A stretch of DNA of 64,000 nucleotides from Diadema setosum (GCF_964275005.1 NC_092705.1:3488453-3552452); one strand, 5' to 3'. Shown: positions 34,456-46,243, counted from the stretch's first letter. Numbers and translations: made by a program. The notes: generated by a model from the sequence alone, not told the origin.

Positions 34456-34494
<39 letters not shown>
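34456..34494. repeat. (TA)n microsatellite
   Basis: About 19 TA units. Confidence 0.9.
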
Positions 34495-34496
<2 letters not shown>

Positions 34497-34927
34497 AAAA
34501 GTATTACATAAAACTCTGGATCCAGCTTTAGAGTGACAGTGTGTGGGCATTGTTAGAAGTAAAACATATTGAGTGGGATATGATATAGTTGAAAACGTGA
34601 AGGTGATACAAATTAGTGTCTCCTTTGTGATGCACTGATAATAACCGTAGTGTGACATCCAAATATGTATCTCATAAATCTACTCGTAGTTTGTATTTCA
34701 CGCGCGATGTGATTTTAATCTCTAAAAATACGTGTCTACAATATGGAATTTTACATTGTATCTACACATTGTACTTTTATTCGAAATGACGTCCTGTAAC
34801 TTAAAAACTTCATGTTTTTTATGTACACTTTAAGACACAAGGTTCAATGATGACTGAGATTGATTGTATGCAACTTCACAAGAAATCATATCTTGTCGAC
34901 GTAATACGAGACGGCAAACGGCAAGTA

Positions 34928-35000
34928 CGCACACACATACACACATACACACACACACGCACACACACACGCACACACACACACACGCACACACACACTC
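34928..35000. repeat. (CA)n microsatellite
   Basis: CA units with regularly spaced CG and TA interruptions. Confidence 0.9.
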
Positions 35001-35530
35001 ATACACATAGGGGAATGCACAATAATATAGATCAAACAATTCTGATTTGACACGATTCGGCTTCAGCGAGTTTATGAATTGATATGTATTATCATTATGA
35101 TTAATATTACGCTCAATATTCGTATCAATCATAATCATTATCATTGTTATAATCATATCATTATAAAAACTGCTACACACAAAATTGTACACTATCAATC
35201 ATTGCTATCCACTACCGTACAAGTGGATACAGTGTACCAAGGCTATTTTTTATAACATAATGATTGAAAAAGGGCAAAAACTTGCTTGAATACTAAAGTA
35301 ATCATTGCTTCATTATTGCAACACATCAAAATAGTCTTCTTTATTTCACGTATAATAAACTTCCATATATAACATCATTACCTAACCTTATTTGCAAATG
35401 TAATTGCCATTAATACCACTGTTGAGATGTATAAGTGAAATAGCAAATTTTGATAACTTTCTCATTTAGGGCCCATTTTGATGAACCGATCTATCTATTT
35501 CTTCTGTTTTGTAACCAGTTTAAACACATT

Positions 35531-35857
35531 GGCCCGAATTCACGAAGGTGGTACAAACAAAACCATGGTTTAAACCATGGACAAAAACCATGGAGCGCCA
35601 AGTGTCGCACGGACTATTTCGTTACGAAATTGGTCATTTTGTCGATAAAATGACAGGTTTCGTTAACGAAATTATCATTCCGTGGACGAAATATTCATTT
35701 AGTTACAAAATGTTGTCATTTTGTTACAAAATAATAATTTCATCGACGAAATGACTGATTTCGTGACGAAATATTCCATGCGACACTTGGCGCTCCATGG
35801 TTTTTGTCCATGGTTTAAACCATGGTTTCATTTGTACCACCTTCGTGAATTCGGGCC
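35531..35857. mobile_element. 327-bp palindromic element with an array of eight short palindromes
   Basis: Inverted ends GGCCCGAATTCACGAAGG continue through a CCATGGTTTAAACCATGG palindrome and CATGGAGCGCCAAGTGTCGC on both sides. The centre contains eight imperfect palindromes of the form ATTTCGTnnACGAAAT, centred at about 35623, 35643, 35664, 35684, 35704, 35725, 35744 and 35765. Spacing is 19.5-21 bp. No coding potential that I would trust. Confidence 0.85.
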
Positions 35858-36142
35858 ATACAGTATAACATTATACAAGTTCAGTATACACGGCAGTGAT
35901 ACTTCAAAGAGGCGATCCCTATGACGGTTGAAACGACGAGAGTGAAGTTATGACATTAAGAAACGGAGGTTGTGTGCCAGTATTAAGACTACATGTAGAA
36001 GTTGAATTGACATTTTAGAGCAATATCTCTCAAGACCATCACATTAATGTGGTGGTATAGTATTGGCGGAGAAGAGAATTAGGCTTTTAACTTTTGTGAT
36101 ATACCAAGAAACCACGAATGAAATAGAACAGAACATACTATT

Positions 36143-36443
36143 TTAAGAGAAATTGAAAGTTTGTTTGATGGAAATTGGTTTTGGGATGGCTGAGAAATCC
36201 AATAACAAAGAAAAACAAAGCGCTCGTTATAAAAGGGGGTTCCACCTTGAAGTTGGATTGCCGTCTGTTTTTGGATATCTCAGCCATTTCAAACCCAATT
36301 TTTATCAAATAAATCTTGGATTCCTCTTGGAATTACATGTTTTTTTTTTCATGACTATTTTCATAAGAGGTTTCTCATTAACTCACCACAAAATGTTGCA
36401 AACCTGAGGTTAGGGCTCAAGTAAAACCATACGATCCCTTTAA
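36143..36443. mobile_element. TTAA MITE family B, left-truncated copy
   Basis: The inner left arm (gtttgatggaaattggtttt with gggatggctgagaaatcc), its mirror (ggatatctcagccatttc with aaacccaatttttatcaaat) and the right end ATCCCTTTAA are present. The outer left arm is missing. Confidence 0.7.
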
Positions 36444-36882
36444 ATGTCGTTAAGAAGAGAACCACAATAATACTCACGCTTTGGTGAGAGCAGAAGTATT
36501 AACGATCTCATGTAGCTCAGGTACAAGGGTTCTCCCACAGAGACGCCTTGGTCGGAGATTATCACGCAAGTCGAGTGTGACTCGTAAGCGCTTTAGTCGA
36601 CCAATGGAAACTCATACAAACCAACGTTCTTGTATATATTTCTCATCTTAACACCGAGAAGAAATTCTATTCTATCTGCAGTGTAACAAATTACTCTCCC
36701 CCGTTCTCTCTCTTGTTGTACTTAGTATATCATACATCTTGAGAGGAGAGATGTGTGAAAAATAGTACACGCGTACAAGTCGTCAAGTATAGATGGAGCC
36801 ATCAAATATTAAGCGTCGCCACGCACAATCATGAAAACCACGATTTTATTATATGTCAATGTATGCACTCCATATACCGTCT

Positions 36883-37284
36883 TTAAAGAGATGGTACAGT
36901 GTCAGTTGAGATGGGGCTTATGTTTCAAACTTTTTTAGTGACAATTTGTTGAAATAATGAGAAACTTCTTATGGAACATGAAAGAACATATGATTCAAGA
37001 GGAATTCAACGTTTATTTTACGAAAATTGGTTTTGAAATGGGTGAGATATCCAAAACAAATAGAACGTAATGAAAGGTGGGAACCACCTTCTATTTTAGA
37101 TCGCATTGTTTTACTTTTTATTTGGATATCGCAGCGATTCCAAAACCGATTTTCATCAAACAAACTTTGATTTCCTCTTAGATTTATTGTATACTCTTTA
37201 ACATTTATAAACTGTTCTCGAAGTATTTCGCAAAAAGTTTAAAGCTGAATCTTCACCTCAACTATTACTATACCATAACTTTAA
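36883..37284. mobile_element. TTAA MITE family B copy 3
   Basis: TTAAAGAGATGGTACAG on the left and TTAAAGTTATGGTATAG, inverted, on the right. The arms share aggaattcaacgtttatttt, gaaaattggttttgaaatgg and gagatatccaaa with their mirrors. Confidence 0.8.
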
Positions 37285-37539
37285 GCCTTATTCTAAGACA
37301 CTGAAATTTCAGTGTAACCATTGATCGTTCCACATTCCACCCGTCTCCATATTATCTCTGCATGAATTACGTTAATCTAATTAAAATGGATACTTACAAT
37401 AAACTTGTATATAGCCTAACATTGGAGGTAGCAACCGATCTACAATACTCACGAATAAATATTATTCGCAAAACAAAGTGTAGAAATCAGTTTACTCAAT
37501 TATTTCAGCTCATATTTAGGCTGTCTGTAGCAGAGACGT

Positions 37540-39072
37540 TTATGATTCATTGTGGCTTGCCTGGACTCGACTCTTCGTTCTCTTTATTTTTGGTTGATGG
37601 ACGTCAAATCCAAGCACCTTTTTCTCTTGGCTAGTGTTACTACATTGGTTAGTCCACCAGCTCTTGAAGTCCGGAACCTTCCGCTGCCAGGAAGTCTCCG
37701 GCTTCTTGTGCAGATGGACCACTTTCCTCAAGAGAAAACAGAAATTCACTTCTGGCCGCATCATGATGAAAAACCGGGCTGAATGGCACTCCACTGCACC
37801 GCGCTCCCTCCACGCGAAGAACTCGTTGTAGCGCTCATCATCCGCGTCCAGAGCGCGTATGTAATCTACAAATTCCTTCATTGAAGTAAAATCTTCTAGA
37901 TGAATAAAGGAATTTGGCGGTGCTATTCTCTCGTAGTCCTTGCGGCTGGCGCCATAAACAATCGGAACGATACCATTCGGCAGGCTCGTGCGCCACATCT
38001 TCTCAGTGATGTAGTCTTGACACTCGCTATTCTCCAGCGACAAATAAAACTTGTATTGCGCTAGTGTTTCCCGCGCTTCCTTTTCATTTAGTTTGCCGAG
38101 CGTCCCACACTTTCCGTACGTGTCTATCGGCAAGTAATTCTGCAGCTTTTCAACAATCTCGTTCCGCCTCCATGACAGACGATGACAATTTGAAGCCATC
38201 CACGCCATCAACTTGGTCTTCTTTTGTAGTGGTGGAAAACGGCTTTCTGTCTTCTTGTTGTAATGACAATAGGGAAAGTACATATCAGATTCTGGCATAT
38301 AGGTCATAGTGAGATTATATGGATTCGGGATTCCCTGAGGAGGAGCGTACTCGGGATCGTGTTGGGGGCTTTCCCTTGAGTAGAACATCCAGAGCTGACC
38401 TGGGGGTCGGCTTGCCATGAGCTCGTCCAGATGAAGTCTTTCGTGTAGGGAACCAACGATGATGAGTATGTCCGTCGAAGACATGATACCCGAGGTGAGA
38501 TGACTCACGAAGCGCGTTTCCACTTGACATGACGTCACACCAGGACAGCTAAACCGGAGCCACTCTGTGGAAAAATTTCCGACGAAGTGACTGCAGCGCG
38601 TAGAGCAATACTTGGCGATGCGAATGACGCATTTTGGCGCGCCGTACAGTTGGGCATGCTGCATCTTGTACAGCACCCGGTTGTCGTCATTCTGCACTCG
38701 AGCTATTCCGCCCAGGTATTCCTGAATGTTTAAGTGAAGTATATCCTTGTCAAGATTCACGACACTCCTTCTGAGACACGATAAGGCAGACTCGTGCATG
38801 ACCTCGTCCACCAGGCCCGACAAGTTGGTGGTCGCTCCGAACGCCAGATCGTCGAAGCGTTTGGCAAGAGACTGCACGTCGAACGCGTAATCATCGTAGT
38901 CGGTAGTGTCAATCGACGAGGAAGTTCGCTTTCTGATGATGGCTGTCCATTCGGCGAGATCCACCGGAAGCTCGGTGAGTAGGAGAAGACCCATACAGGT
39001 GACTGACAGCGACAAACACATCAAAGTGTACAAACTCTGCTTCACCCTCCATTTCAAGCGAACAGGTGCCAT
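37540..39072 (-). CDS. alpha-1,3-fucosyltransferase-like protein, GT10 family (510 aa, single exon)
   Basis: Predicted Golgi type II membrane enzyme transferring fucose from GDP-fucose to glycans. Residues about 13-33 form the single signal-anchor helix after a short basic tail (RLKWRVK); a stem region follows to about residue 145. The catalytic domain shows GT10 landmarks: YSRESPQHDPEYAPP (231-245), NPYNLTMTY with DMYFPYC (250-269), KKTKLMAWMASNC (284-296), LPIDTYGKCG (314-323), the signature YKFYLSLENSECQDYITEKM (340-359), IVPIVYGASRKDYE, PPNSFIHLEDF (385-395) and DFKSWW near the C-terminus. Possible N-glycosylation sites are N83, N166 and N253. The start ATG has A at -3 and G at +4. It is intronless, as many animal FUT genes are. 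The acceptor linkage cannot be read from sequence, so no ortholog name is given. Confidence 0.93.
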   Translation of the reverse strand: MAPVRLKWRVKQSLYTLMCLSLSVTCMGLLLLTELPVDLAEWTAIIRKRTSSSIDTTDYDDYAFDVQSLAKRFDDLAFGATTNLSGLVDEVMHESALSCLRRSVVNLDKDILHLNIQEYLGGIARVQNDDNRVLYKMQHAQLYGAPKCVIRIAKYCSTRCSHFVGNFSTEWLRFSCPGVTSCQVETRFVSHLTSGIMSSTDILIIVGSLHERLHLDELMASRPPGQLWMFYSRESPQHDPEYAPPQGIPNPYNLTMTYMPESDMYFPYCHYNKKTESRFPPLQKKTKLMAWMASNCHRLSWRRNEIVEKLQNYLPIDTYGKCGTLGKLNEKEARETLAQYKFYLSLENSECQDYITEKMWRTSLPNGIVPIVYGASRKDYERIAPPNSFIHLEDFTSMKEFVDYIRALDADDERYNEFFAWRERGAVECHSARFFIMMRPEVNFCFLLRKVVHLHKKPETSWQRKVPDFKSWWTNQCSNTSQEKKVLGFDVHQPKIKRTKSRVQASHNES

Positions 39073-39699
39073 AATTCGCGTTCATCAAACAGAAGTTTCA
39101 GTCGCTAGCGAGATCACAGACATGTCCTCCCTCTCTGAGTTATCCAGCTAAGTATTTCGCCGCATTTTGTTCCACGATTTCTGCAACAAGCGTTCAAATG
39201 ATAATTATACCAACGGAGGTCAACGAGACTTTATTGTTGCTCCTCCTGTGGCAGCTTTAGGCTCGTCTGAAAGTTCTGGTAATGCATGCAAGTCTAATTC
39301 TCTCCTTTCGAACAAGGACAATCCCAGGACAAAAGATGGTTACGTAATCTGGTGTCGACATTTTCCCGTTGACGACAGGACTGTGAGGGTTTCTTTAAGG
39401 ATAGGGCTTTGTGAATGAACATACACAAAGGAAGTACGTGCTTGTGTTTGCGCTTGGGTGTGTCCGTGTATGTGCGTGTGTGTGTGTGTGGGGGGGGGGG
39501 GGGGAGAGAATGGGTGCTTCTAGAATGTGATTATATTAACCTCGGAGTATGTTTGTCTCCGTAACAATTTTCCTCGTCTAATCTTCCTATTTCTCTTGCT
39601 ATAATTCTCCATCGTTTTATCCATCTATACATTTCTCTGCAAATCAATCCATCGTGCTCGAGGGTGTATTCTGTGTGTGTCGGTATGTGTCTAAGATAT

Positions 39700-39752
39700 C
39701 GGTATGTCTGTCTGCCTGTCCGTCTGTCTGTCTGTCTGTTTGTCTGTCTGTA
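39700..39752. repeat. (CTGT)n tract
   Basis: CTGT tetramers with a few variants, then an interrupted tail. Confidence 0.9.
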
Positions 39753-40087
39753 TCTAGCAATAATAGGTGTGTCCTCATGACATAAAAGACATGTATACTT
39801 GTCCATAGATTTATGATCTCCTTTATAACATCATGGCTGCTTTCTTACTTTGATATCAATTCAACTTTGCATGCGTTTTTCTATAATTGTAAGATGAATT
39901 GTTATTATTCTTTTATTTCTTTTTTTTGGGGGGGTTGACAAAATTTTTTTTGCACTATTTCTTTTTGTGTGGGACATAAAGAGACTTACGTATATATAAT
40001 TTTCATTATGTAATTTTATGTTGGGTACGTGTCTGCGCTATTATATTTGTTGACAGAAATATGGCGTCAATTGCTGTGAATCATCAT

Positions 40088-40132
40088 CACACACACACAC
40101 ACACACACATGCACGCACACACACATACACAA

Positions 40133-40180
<48 letters not shown>
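40088..40180. repeat. (CA)n followed by (TA)n microsatellite
   Basis: About 25 CA units with interruptions passing into about 20 TA units. Confidence 0.9.
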
Positions 40181-40182
<2 letters not shown>

Positions 40183-40341
40183 GATAGGAAAACCCTCAAC
40201 CATTCTGTTTGTTCGAATTCACAATGTAATTGATTTGATTATCAACGGGCGTCAAAAGTGAATGTAGTATCAATCTCTGTAAAGTATTTCTAGCTTTAAC
40301 AAATGCATTTTACCTATAAAAAGGACAACTTCTAACCTCAA

Positions 40342-40921
40342 ATAACTTGATTTATAAAAGACGAACCATTTGCAAGCCCAAAATGGGGGTTTTTAATCAA
40401 AATCTCTTAAAATTGAGGAAGTTATGAAATTCTACATATTTGCTTATTTTTCCAACTCACTTCTCAATCAGCTGATATAAATATGCAAATAGTCAGAAGA
40501 TGATATGATCACTTCACAATTTTTCCATAGATAGTATAAAAAAAAAAAACCTGACGAAAATTCAGCTATTCTGCTCTAAAAGTGTGAAACATAATGATAT
40601 ACACACTATAAATGATAACAGCTGTCAAATATATTTTAGGATTTGAAACCTGGGAATATATACTTCGAACTGAAGAATAACAAAAACAACAACAAAACAT
40701 AACGGGAAATTTCACAATCTTTTGTGCAAACTGTAGTAATTTACGAGACGAAGACATCATCACTTCACTCATTTATATAATTATTCATTTTGACTATTTC
40801 TTGAAAATTAGCAAAACATCACAATTTCGTAACTTCCCTAATTTCTATAATGATTTTGATCACATTTTCAAGATTGTGCTAGTAAAATTCGATCTACTCT
40901 TTCTTTTTATACCAATGTTAT
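40342..40921. mobile_element. palindromic MITE, family D copy 2 (diverged)
   Basis: Left ataacttgatttataaaaga and right, inverted, ataacattggtataaaaaga. The inner aggaagttatgaaattctac and its mirror tcacaatttcgtaacttcc match the arms of the 28224-28799 element, as does the atgcaaatagtcagaagatg region. Confidence 0.65.
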
Positions 40922-41435
40922 CTGGTCCGGAATAAAATATCATTATGACTTATCTGTAGGAAACCGGTTCGTAGCATATTCAACTTTGCTCTTTTTCTTA
41001 GTTTCCTGATAAGAATCTTCTGCAAAATGTAATGCCTTCAGATCGCATTTATAGATAACTTGGTATATTTCGTCTTTATTATTGAGTGCGTATGATATTA
41101 TGCATACTGAAATAAAATTTGATAGTGTGAACGCCTAAACTATCAAGTGTTTGTAGATAAGCACCAATTCCTAATACGGTTTGCTCTTTTATCGGAACAG
41201 CGCCACCATGGTTTCGAAGCAGCCCTCAGCATGCACGCAATTTGCTCGTATAATTCTCTCCACGCCCTCAGAACTTACCAGCTACACAGATATTGGCAGT
41301 TTCGACAACGTTCCTTGCAAGTAAAACACCCGTATTATGCTCGTAGAATGTCCACAGATGACACGCGCTTCCAGCGCATAGGCATAGATCCACGGGCAAC
41401 TTATGCACTTCAAGCGGGTCAACTGCTTGTGATGT

Positions 41436-42056
41436 GAGGCAGCTACGGGCCTCCTACTGGTGTTCTGCGTGGACCTCTGCGGGCAATCCCCGCGACTCAC
41501 CCGGAAAAAGTTTTGGTCATGCTCAAAACTTGAGTGCGGGTAAATCGGACAAGCGTGCGCACCTCCGGGCAACTACGGGTGAGATAAGTTGTAAGTACTG
41601 TCAGGTGCGGGCCAACTGCGGAGAGCTCCGTGTAGCAATTTTTTTTTCCCCCGCAAGTCAACCCGCAAGGCTTCCCCAGACACGGGTTGACAAGGCTTGA
41701 GCATGCTCAAAACTTGTTCCGGGTGAGTCGCGGGGGTTTGCCCTCAGAGGTATACGCAGAACACCAGTAGGGGGCCCTTAGCGGCAGCACCTCGCAGGCA
41801 ACTCCCATGCAGGTACTTTGCAGCTGTAACGCAGGTACTTCGCAGTCCCCGTATGTCGCTCGTAACTGAAAACGGATCGGTTTCGAAGCTCTCACGCAGG
41901 TCACACGGAATACACGCAAGTAGCAGGTAAGTACTCTGCTACTTAGTAAGTAGCACGCGTTTAGCAGGTAAGACTCAAGTACGGAACTCGCCAACATCCT
42001 TGTCCGCCCGCAGAAAATTCAAGTGCTGGAAAATCCATACTCTCAACAAGCCCGCG
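41436..42056. mobile_element. GTGACAAGGC-type MITE, family J copy 3 (fragment)
   Basis: Contains an internal inverted pair (tactggtgttctgcg with actcacccgg at 41456-41505, and the mirror at 41719-41772) and then about 480 bp closely matching 44945-45451. Shared blocks include gagcatgctcaaaacttgtt, gaaaacggatcggtttc and cacacggaatacacgcaa. The terminal GGTGTGAC end was not found here. Confidence 0.65.
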
Positions 42057-42791
42057 TTTTTTTTTTTGTTTATTTGTTGTTGTTGTTTTTTTTTACTGTG
42101 TTTCGTCGGCTCTCTGCAAATGTACATGCATGTAACATTTGTACTTAATGTCTACTCATCACAGAAATGCATCTTATTATCAATCAGTAAAAATAATGAC
42201 ACCATCATCTGCAATTTATTCTGAATTCATGTGAATGAACTAGGTATAGTCCACTCAATAGAAAATATTAATGTCTTGTCAAAAAAAAAAAATATACATA
42301 TACATTTGGACCATGAATGTGGGTGCTAAGCCATTTACATAATGAATCACTGTTTCTGTCCATAATGCACTCACGCGCTGGAGGTCCATTATCATAAGTA
42401 GTGAATTCAGCCTCAGTGGATAAAAAGAGGCATTTATGAATATGAAACTATGTTTAAAACTGCATATACATGCTTTTAATTCGTGAATTATCTCCCCTTT
42501 GTGTACTTGAGATCATTTGTTATTTTCGTTCATTATAATGTTCTGTAGAAGAAGAGGGGAAAAAAAGAAATAAAGATTAAAATTGGATGATACGATGAAG
42601 CTTCTTCCATTCTGTTTGATAGATTCAATTCCTGGGACAAATTTGCGACAGAAATGATCACCTTATTCTTATAAGATTGGCAACTCTCAATTTCACCACA
42701 CATCATATACTGGAGAAAGATTAGGTGGTAGTGATGGTGACACGACATTTGCTCCTGCAACAATTTCTCTGATCTTATCTTATCCAAGGAC

Positions 42792-42811
42792 TTAGGGTTA
42801 GGGTTAGGGTT
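42792..42811. repeat. short interstitial TTAGGG repeats
   Basis: Three TTAGGG units plus TT, with scattered TTAGGG-like words to 42868. Too short to imply a telomere junction. Confidence 0.7.
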
Positions 42812-43036
42812 GTGATAGGGTGTAAGATTTAATTGACGTGAGGATTGGGATTATGGTTAGGGTTATGCTTGTTGGTAAAATTCATGTTTGGCTTAGCGTG
42901 CAGATATTCCATGGGAACATTTATCCCAGGAGCAAATGTCATGGAACCGGTAGTGTGGTTTAAATTAAGTCTCTACAAAATTAGAAAGAATTTACAAACA
43001 ATGTGCAAATTTTTGAATGAGTAACTGGAACGGCAA

Positions 43037-43533
43037 TAGGCGTTTTCACATCAGCCCGATAAAAATCCAAGCTCGAAATATTTTCCGCCATTGCGAATTA
43101 GAGCGCTATTTCATTTCTTATTCACATCAGCCCGAAGAGCGAGTAGCCCGAATAGTTAGAAATTTTAAAATAGCTAATTCGACAGCTGAGTATGTGCAAA
43201 CAGCATCAGTAATTTGTGTGCCCTCTCAAAAATTCCTCATGATTTGTGTGCAGTGTGTCTCGATCGATCGGGTCACACACGCTTAGGCATGATGGGATTC
43301 ATCGCGCTACGTTCTCGAGTCGTTTTCACATCATCAAATAGCGCGCTACTATCCCGCTATTTCAGAAATTTCCCGAGTTGGAGACGAGAAATTTTCTCGA
43401 TCAGAGCGATACAATTAGCGCGCTAATTTGTGTTCACATTATCAAATAGCGCGCTATTCCGCTATCGGTAAAATTTCCCAAGTCAGAAAATAGCGCGCTA
43501 TTGCGAAACATCGGGCTGATGTGAAAACGCCTA
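43037..43533. mobile_element. 497-bp MITE with TAGGCGTTTTCACATCAGCC ends
   Basis: The 20-bp inverted ends TAGGCGTTTTCACATCAGCC are perfect, followed on both sides by CGAT. The interior holds repeated TAGCGCGCTA palindromes and TTCACATCAKC words, especially in the right half (43320-43505). No coding sequence. Confidence 0.85.
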
Positions 43534-43718
43534 ATCTTTCTTAAATAGGCTGCATGTTTGAGAATCATTTCTAAATATACAGATGTCCTATGAAGAGTCT
43601 CGTGGAAATGTTGCAACCAAAACAGACAGCTGCCATACTTTTATTTAAACGGCAAAAGGCTTAAATGAAAAAGGATTTATAAGCCACGGTCACACCGGCA
43701 AAAGATCGCGAAGTTTAA

Positions 43719-43870
43719 AGGCATAATCTACCATTTGCAGATGAAACAAAAACCCAGCATTAGTGCTTCAAAATAGTTCTAAAATGTGAATTAGGGATAG
43801 AAACAACCGATGTAAATCGATGTTAAGTATTGTTAAATATACAAAATGTGAACAATAGTTATAATAAAAA
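43719..43870. repeat. fragment related to the core of the 30.4-33.6 kb inverted repeat
   Basis: The block gcttcaaaatagttctaaaa with tgtgaattaggg, then ttaagtattgttaaatatac, repeats 31935-32035 (ccttcaaaatagttctaaaa, ctaaatattgttagatatac). It has no clear ends. Confidence 0.6.
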
Positions 43871-44307
43871 TGTTTCCAGACTAAACCGTATACAGTTACG
43901 GTTTAATGAGAAAAAAAGTCATATCTCCTTACATTTTAGCCTTTATTGCAAAAATTTTATAAGGTAGGTTGTTTTGTGTTACAACTGACCTACGCATATG
44001 CATTAAAAGTGATATCTTGAACATTTTTTTTTAATCACTGCTCCCAAAGGTAAACAGGACCTTAAGATCACGATCTTCAAGATCTCAAAGTTTTGCCACT
44101 ATGATCGCAAACTTTCCGCGAAACTTTTCGCCAAGCTTCTAACGAAACTTCCCACTCAAGCTGGGGCTATTTGCACGCTCGCCACATTAAAACTTCGCAA
44201 AGTCTGTCACGCTGCCAGTCCACCACCTGTTTTTAATTGCGATATTATTGATGGTTTTCGGGCGGGGGCGCCTCAGTCACAATAATTAGGGAGATTTAGG
44301 TTTTCGA

Positions 44308-44518
44308 CGCGCATGTTAAAAGGGGAAAAACTGTTCTGCGCATGCGCAAGACAGCTTATCAAAATCGATCTTGCGTTGTCTGAATTTACACAATAATTAT
44401 CCTTGGCCGTTTTAGGGTCCGCGCAAATTCAAGACGCGCAGAGAGCTGGTTGATGCCATTATGACTAACGACATATGGGGGCGCTATTTTGTATTGCATA
44501 GGCTGCGTCTTCAAAATC
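44308..44518. repeat. repeat L, copy 1
   Basis: gggagatttaggttttcgac, then aaactgttctgcgcatgcgc and acatatgggggcgctatttt. A diverged copy occurs at 46829-47065 in the same order. Downstream of both lies the shared block X. Confidence 0.6.
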
Positions 44519-44520
44519 TA

Positions 44521-44944
44521 AAGGCCGTGTCACACCTTTCCGGGCAAGCCTTGCGTGTGACTTGCGAAGAACAATTTTTACTACCCGGAGGTCCCCGCAG
44601 ATGATCCGCACATGACAGTACCTAGCACGTATCTCACTCGTATTTAAGTAGAACGCGTCCATTAAGTAAGACACATGCTCTGACTCGCCCAAATCCTTGT
44701 CCGCCCTCAGAAATTGTCCGGTATGCTGGAAAACCCCCACACACAACAAGCCCGCGTTGCATGCCCGGAAAAGTGTGACAGGGCCTAAACATGGTTGAGG
44801 GTAAAAAGATTTGCGTGCGCACCTTCGGGCGATTACGGGTGAGATACTGTCATGTGCGGGTCATCTGAGGGGACCTCCGGGTAGTAAAAATTGTTCTTCA
44901 CAAGTCGCACGCAAGGCTTGCCCGGAAAGGTGTGACACGGCCTT
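44521..44944. mobile_element. palindromic MITE J copy 1, AAGGCCGTGTCACACCTTTC ends
   Basis: The ends AAGGCCGTGTCACACCTTTC and GAAAGGTGTGACACGGCCTT are perfect inverses. Arms of about 130 bp share cgggcaagccttgcg, acttgcgaagaacaattttt and ctacccggaggtcc. A partial internal end (gcccggaaaagtgtgacagg, about 44763) suggests an older nested boundary. Confidence 0.85.
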
Positions 44945-45451
44945 AAATGGGACTTGCGTGCGCACCTCCGGGCAACTACAGGGGAGATACGCGCAAGGTA
45001 TTGTCAGGTGCGGACCAACTGCGGAGAGCTCCGGGTAGCAAATTTGTATCCCCGCATGTCAAGCCGCAAAACTTCCCCAGATACGGTATGACAAGGCCTT
45101 GAGCATGCTCAAAACTTGTTCCGAGTGAGTCGTGGGGGTTCGCTCGCAGAGAAACACGCAGAACACCAGTAGAAGACCCTTACCGGCAACACCTCTCAGG
45201 CAACTCCAACGCAGGTACTTCTCAGGTCCTGTAAGTCGCTCGTAACAGAAAACGGATCGGTTTCAAAGCTCTCAGGCAGGTCACACGGAATACACGCAAT
45301 TAGAAGATAAGTAGCACGCGTCTAGTAGGTAAGAAACAAGTGCGAAACTCGCAGACATTCTTGTCCGCCCGGGAAAATTCTCCTGCATGCTGGAAAATCC
45401 CTCCTCCCAACAAGCCCGAATAACTTGCCCGCAAAGGTGTGACATTGCCTT
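44945..45451. mobile_element. MITE J copy 2, tandem neighbour
   Basis: It abuts copy 1 and ends GCAAAGGTGTGACATTGCCTT. Its body matches 41560-42056 closely over about 490 bp in the same orientation. The left end is missing or shared with copy 1. Confidence 0.7.
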
Positions 45452-45570
45452 AAAGCTACTTTGCAACCAACACGACGTATAATGGAGAGAGGAGAACAGT
45501 CAACGCAACCGTCGTCTTAACGTCCGTGTCACAAATTGACAGCTCTCTAATATCTGTCAGACGGTGAACT
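45452..45570. repeat. repeat X, copy 1
   Basis: aaagctactttgcaacc, gagagaggagaacagtcaac and ctctaatatctgtc recur with modest divergence at 47516-47625. Confidence 0.6.
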
Positions 45571-45689
45571 CTTCCTCCTTTCTTGTGCCCGCGTAAATTG
45601 ACCTGAACTTCGAGAACTTTAACCCTAACGACAGATATGATAAAGATAGACAACATCACTGAAATGTAATGGAATAGCGCTTTAATGGT

Positions 45690-45960
45690 ATTTGATTTTG
45701 AATTGAATTGAATTGAAAAGGCGTCTTATTCATCAATATCCATCGCAGCCCGGAGGCTGAATTACAGACATTGTTAACAAAGGACCATGAATACATTAAA
45801 AATACACACAAGATACAGCAAAGCAATGAAAAAAACAAAGCATAGAACAAACAAACAAACAAAAAATCTTATTCATCTTAACCATTGCATAATGGGATCA
45901 ACCTATAATACAAAACAAAAACAAATATTATGTTATTACCTATCTAATATCACTATTCTC
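45690..45960 (-). mobile_element. possible LINE 3' end
   Basis: The ttgaattgaattgaattg tract followed by gcagcccggaggctgaatta and gttaacaaagg resembles the 3' tail layout of the LINE fragment at 51.6 kb (short tail repeats, then attgttaacaaag). No coding part is seen. Confidence 0.25.
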
Positions 45961-46240
45961 ACTAATTACTAAAAAAAGAGTTTATATTAATTGTGTGTGC
46001 CGGTCATTTATACTTATTAATACAGATGTTGTTATACAGCTCAAATCAAAAATTTTACACAGCAAAAATAATCAGTTTGATTCAGAAATATTTTCCCACA
46101 ATCTTCTCTTCCTAAACATTTAACTCTCATATAAAAATACATTCAATCTACGCACAGCACATTACATCAACTCTCAATTTTTTTGTTTTTCTTTTCTTTT
46201 CTTTTTTGCGCGCAAGCCAAAACTAGGTAGCTAGGCAGCT

Positions 46241-46243
<3 letters not shown>

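Noticed and set aside
41147-42010. Open frames of 88-96 codons on both strands
   Set aside because: They overlap MITE family J sequence, lack splice-supported extension and match no protein family I know.
42792-42811. Interstitial telomere or chromosome fusion point
   Set aside because: Only three TTAGGG units with nearby degenerate words; this occurs by chance or by repair and does not support a fusion.
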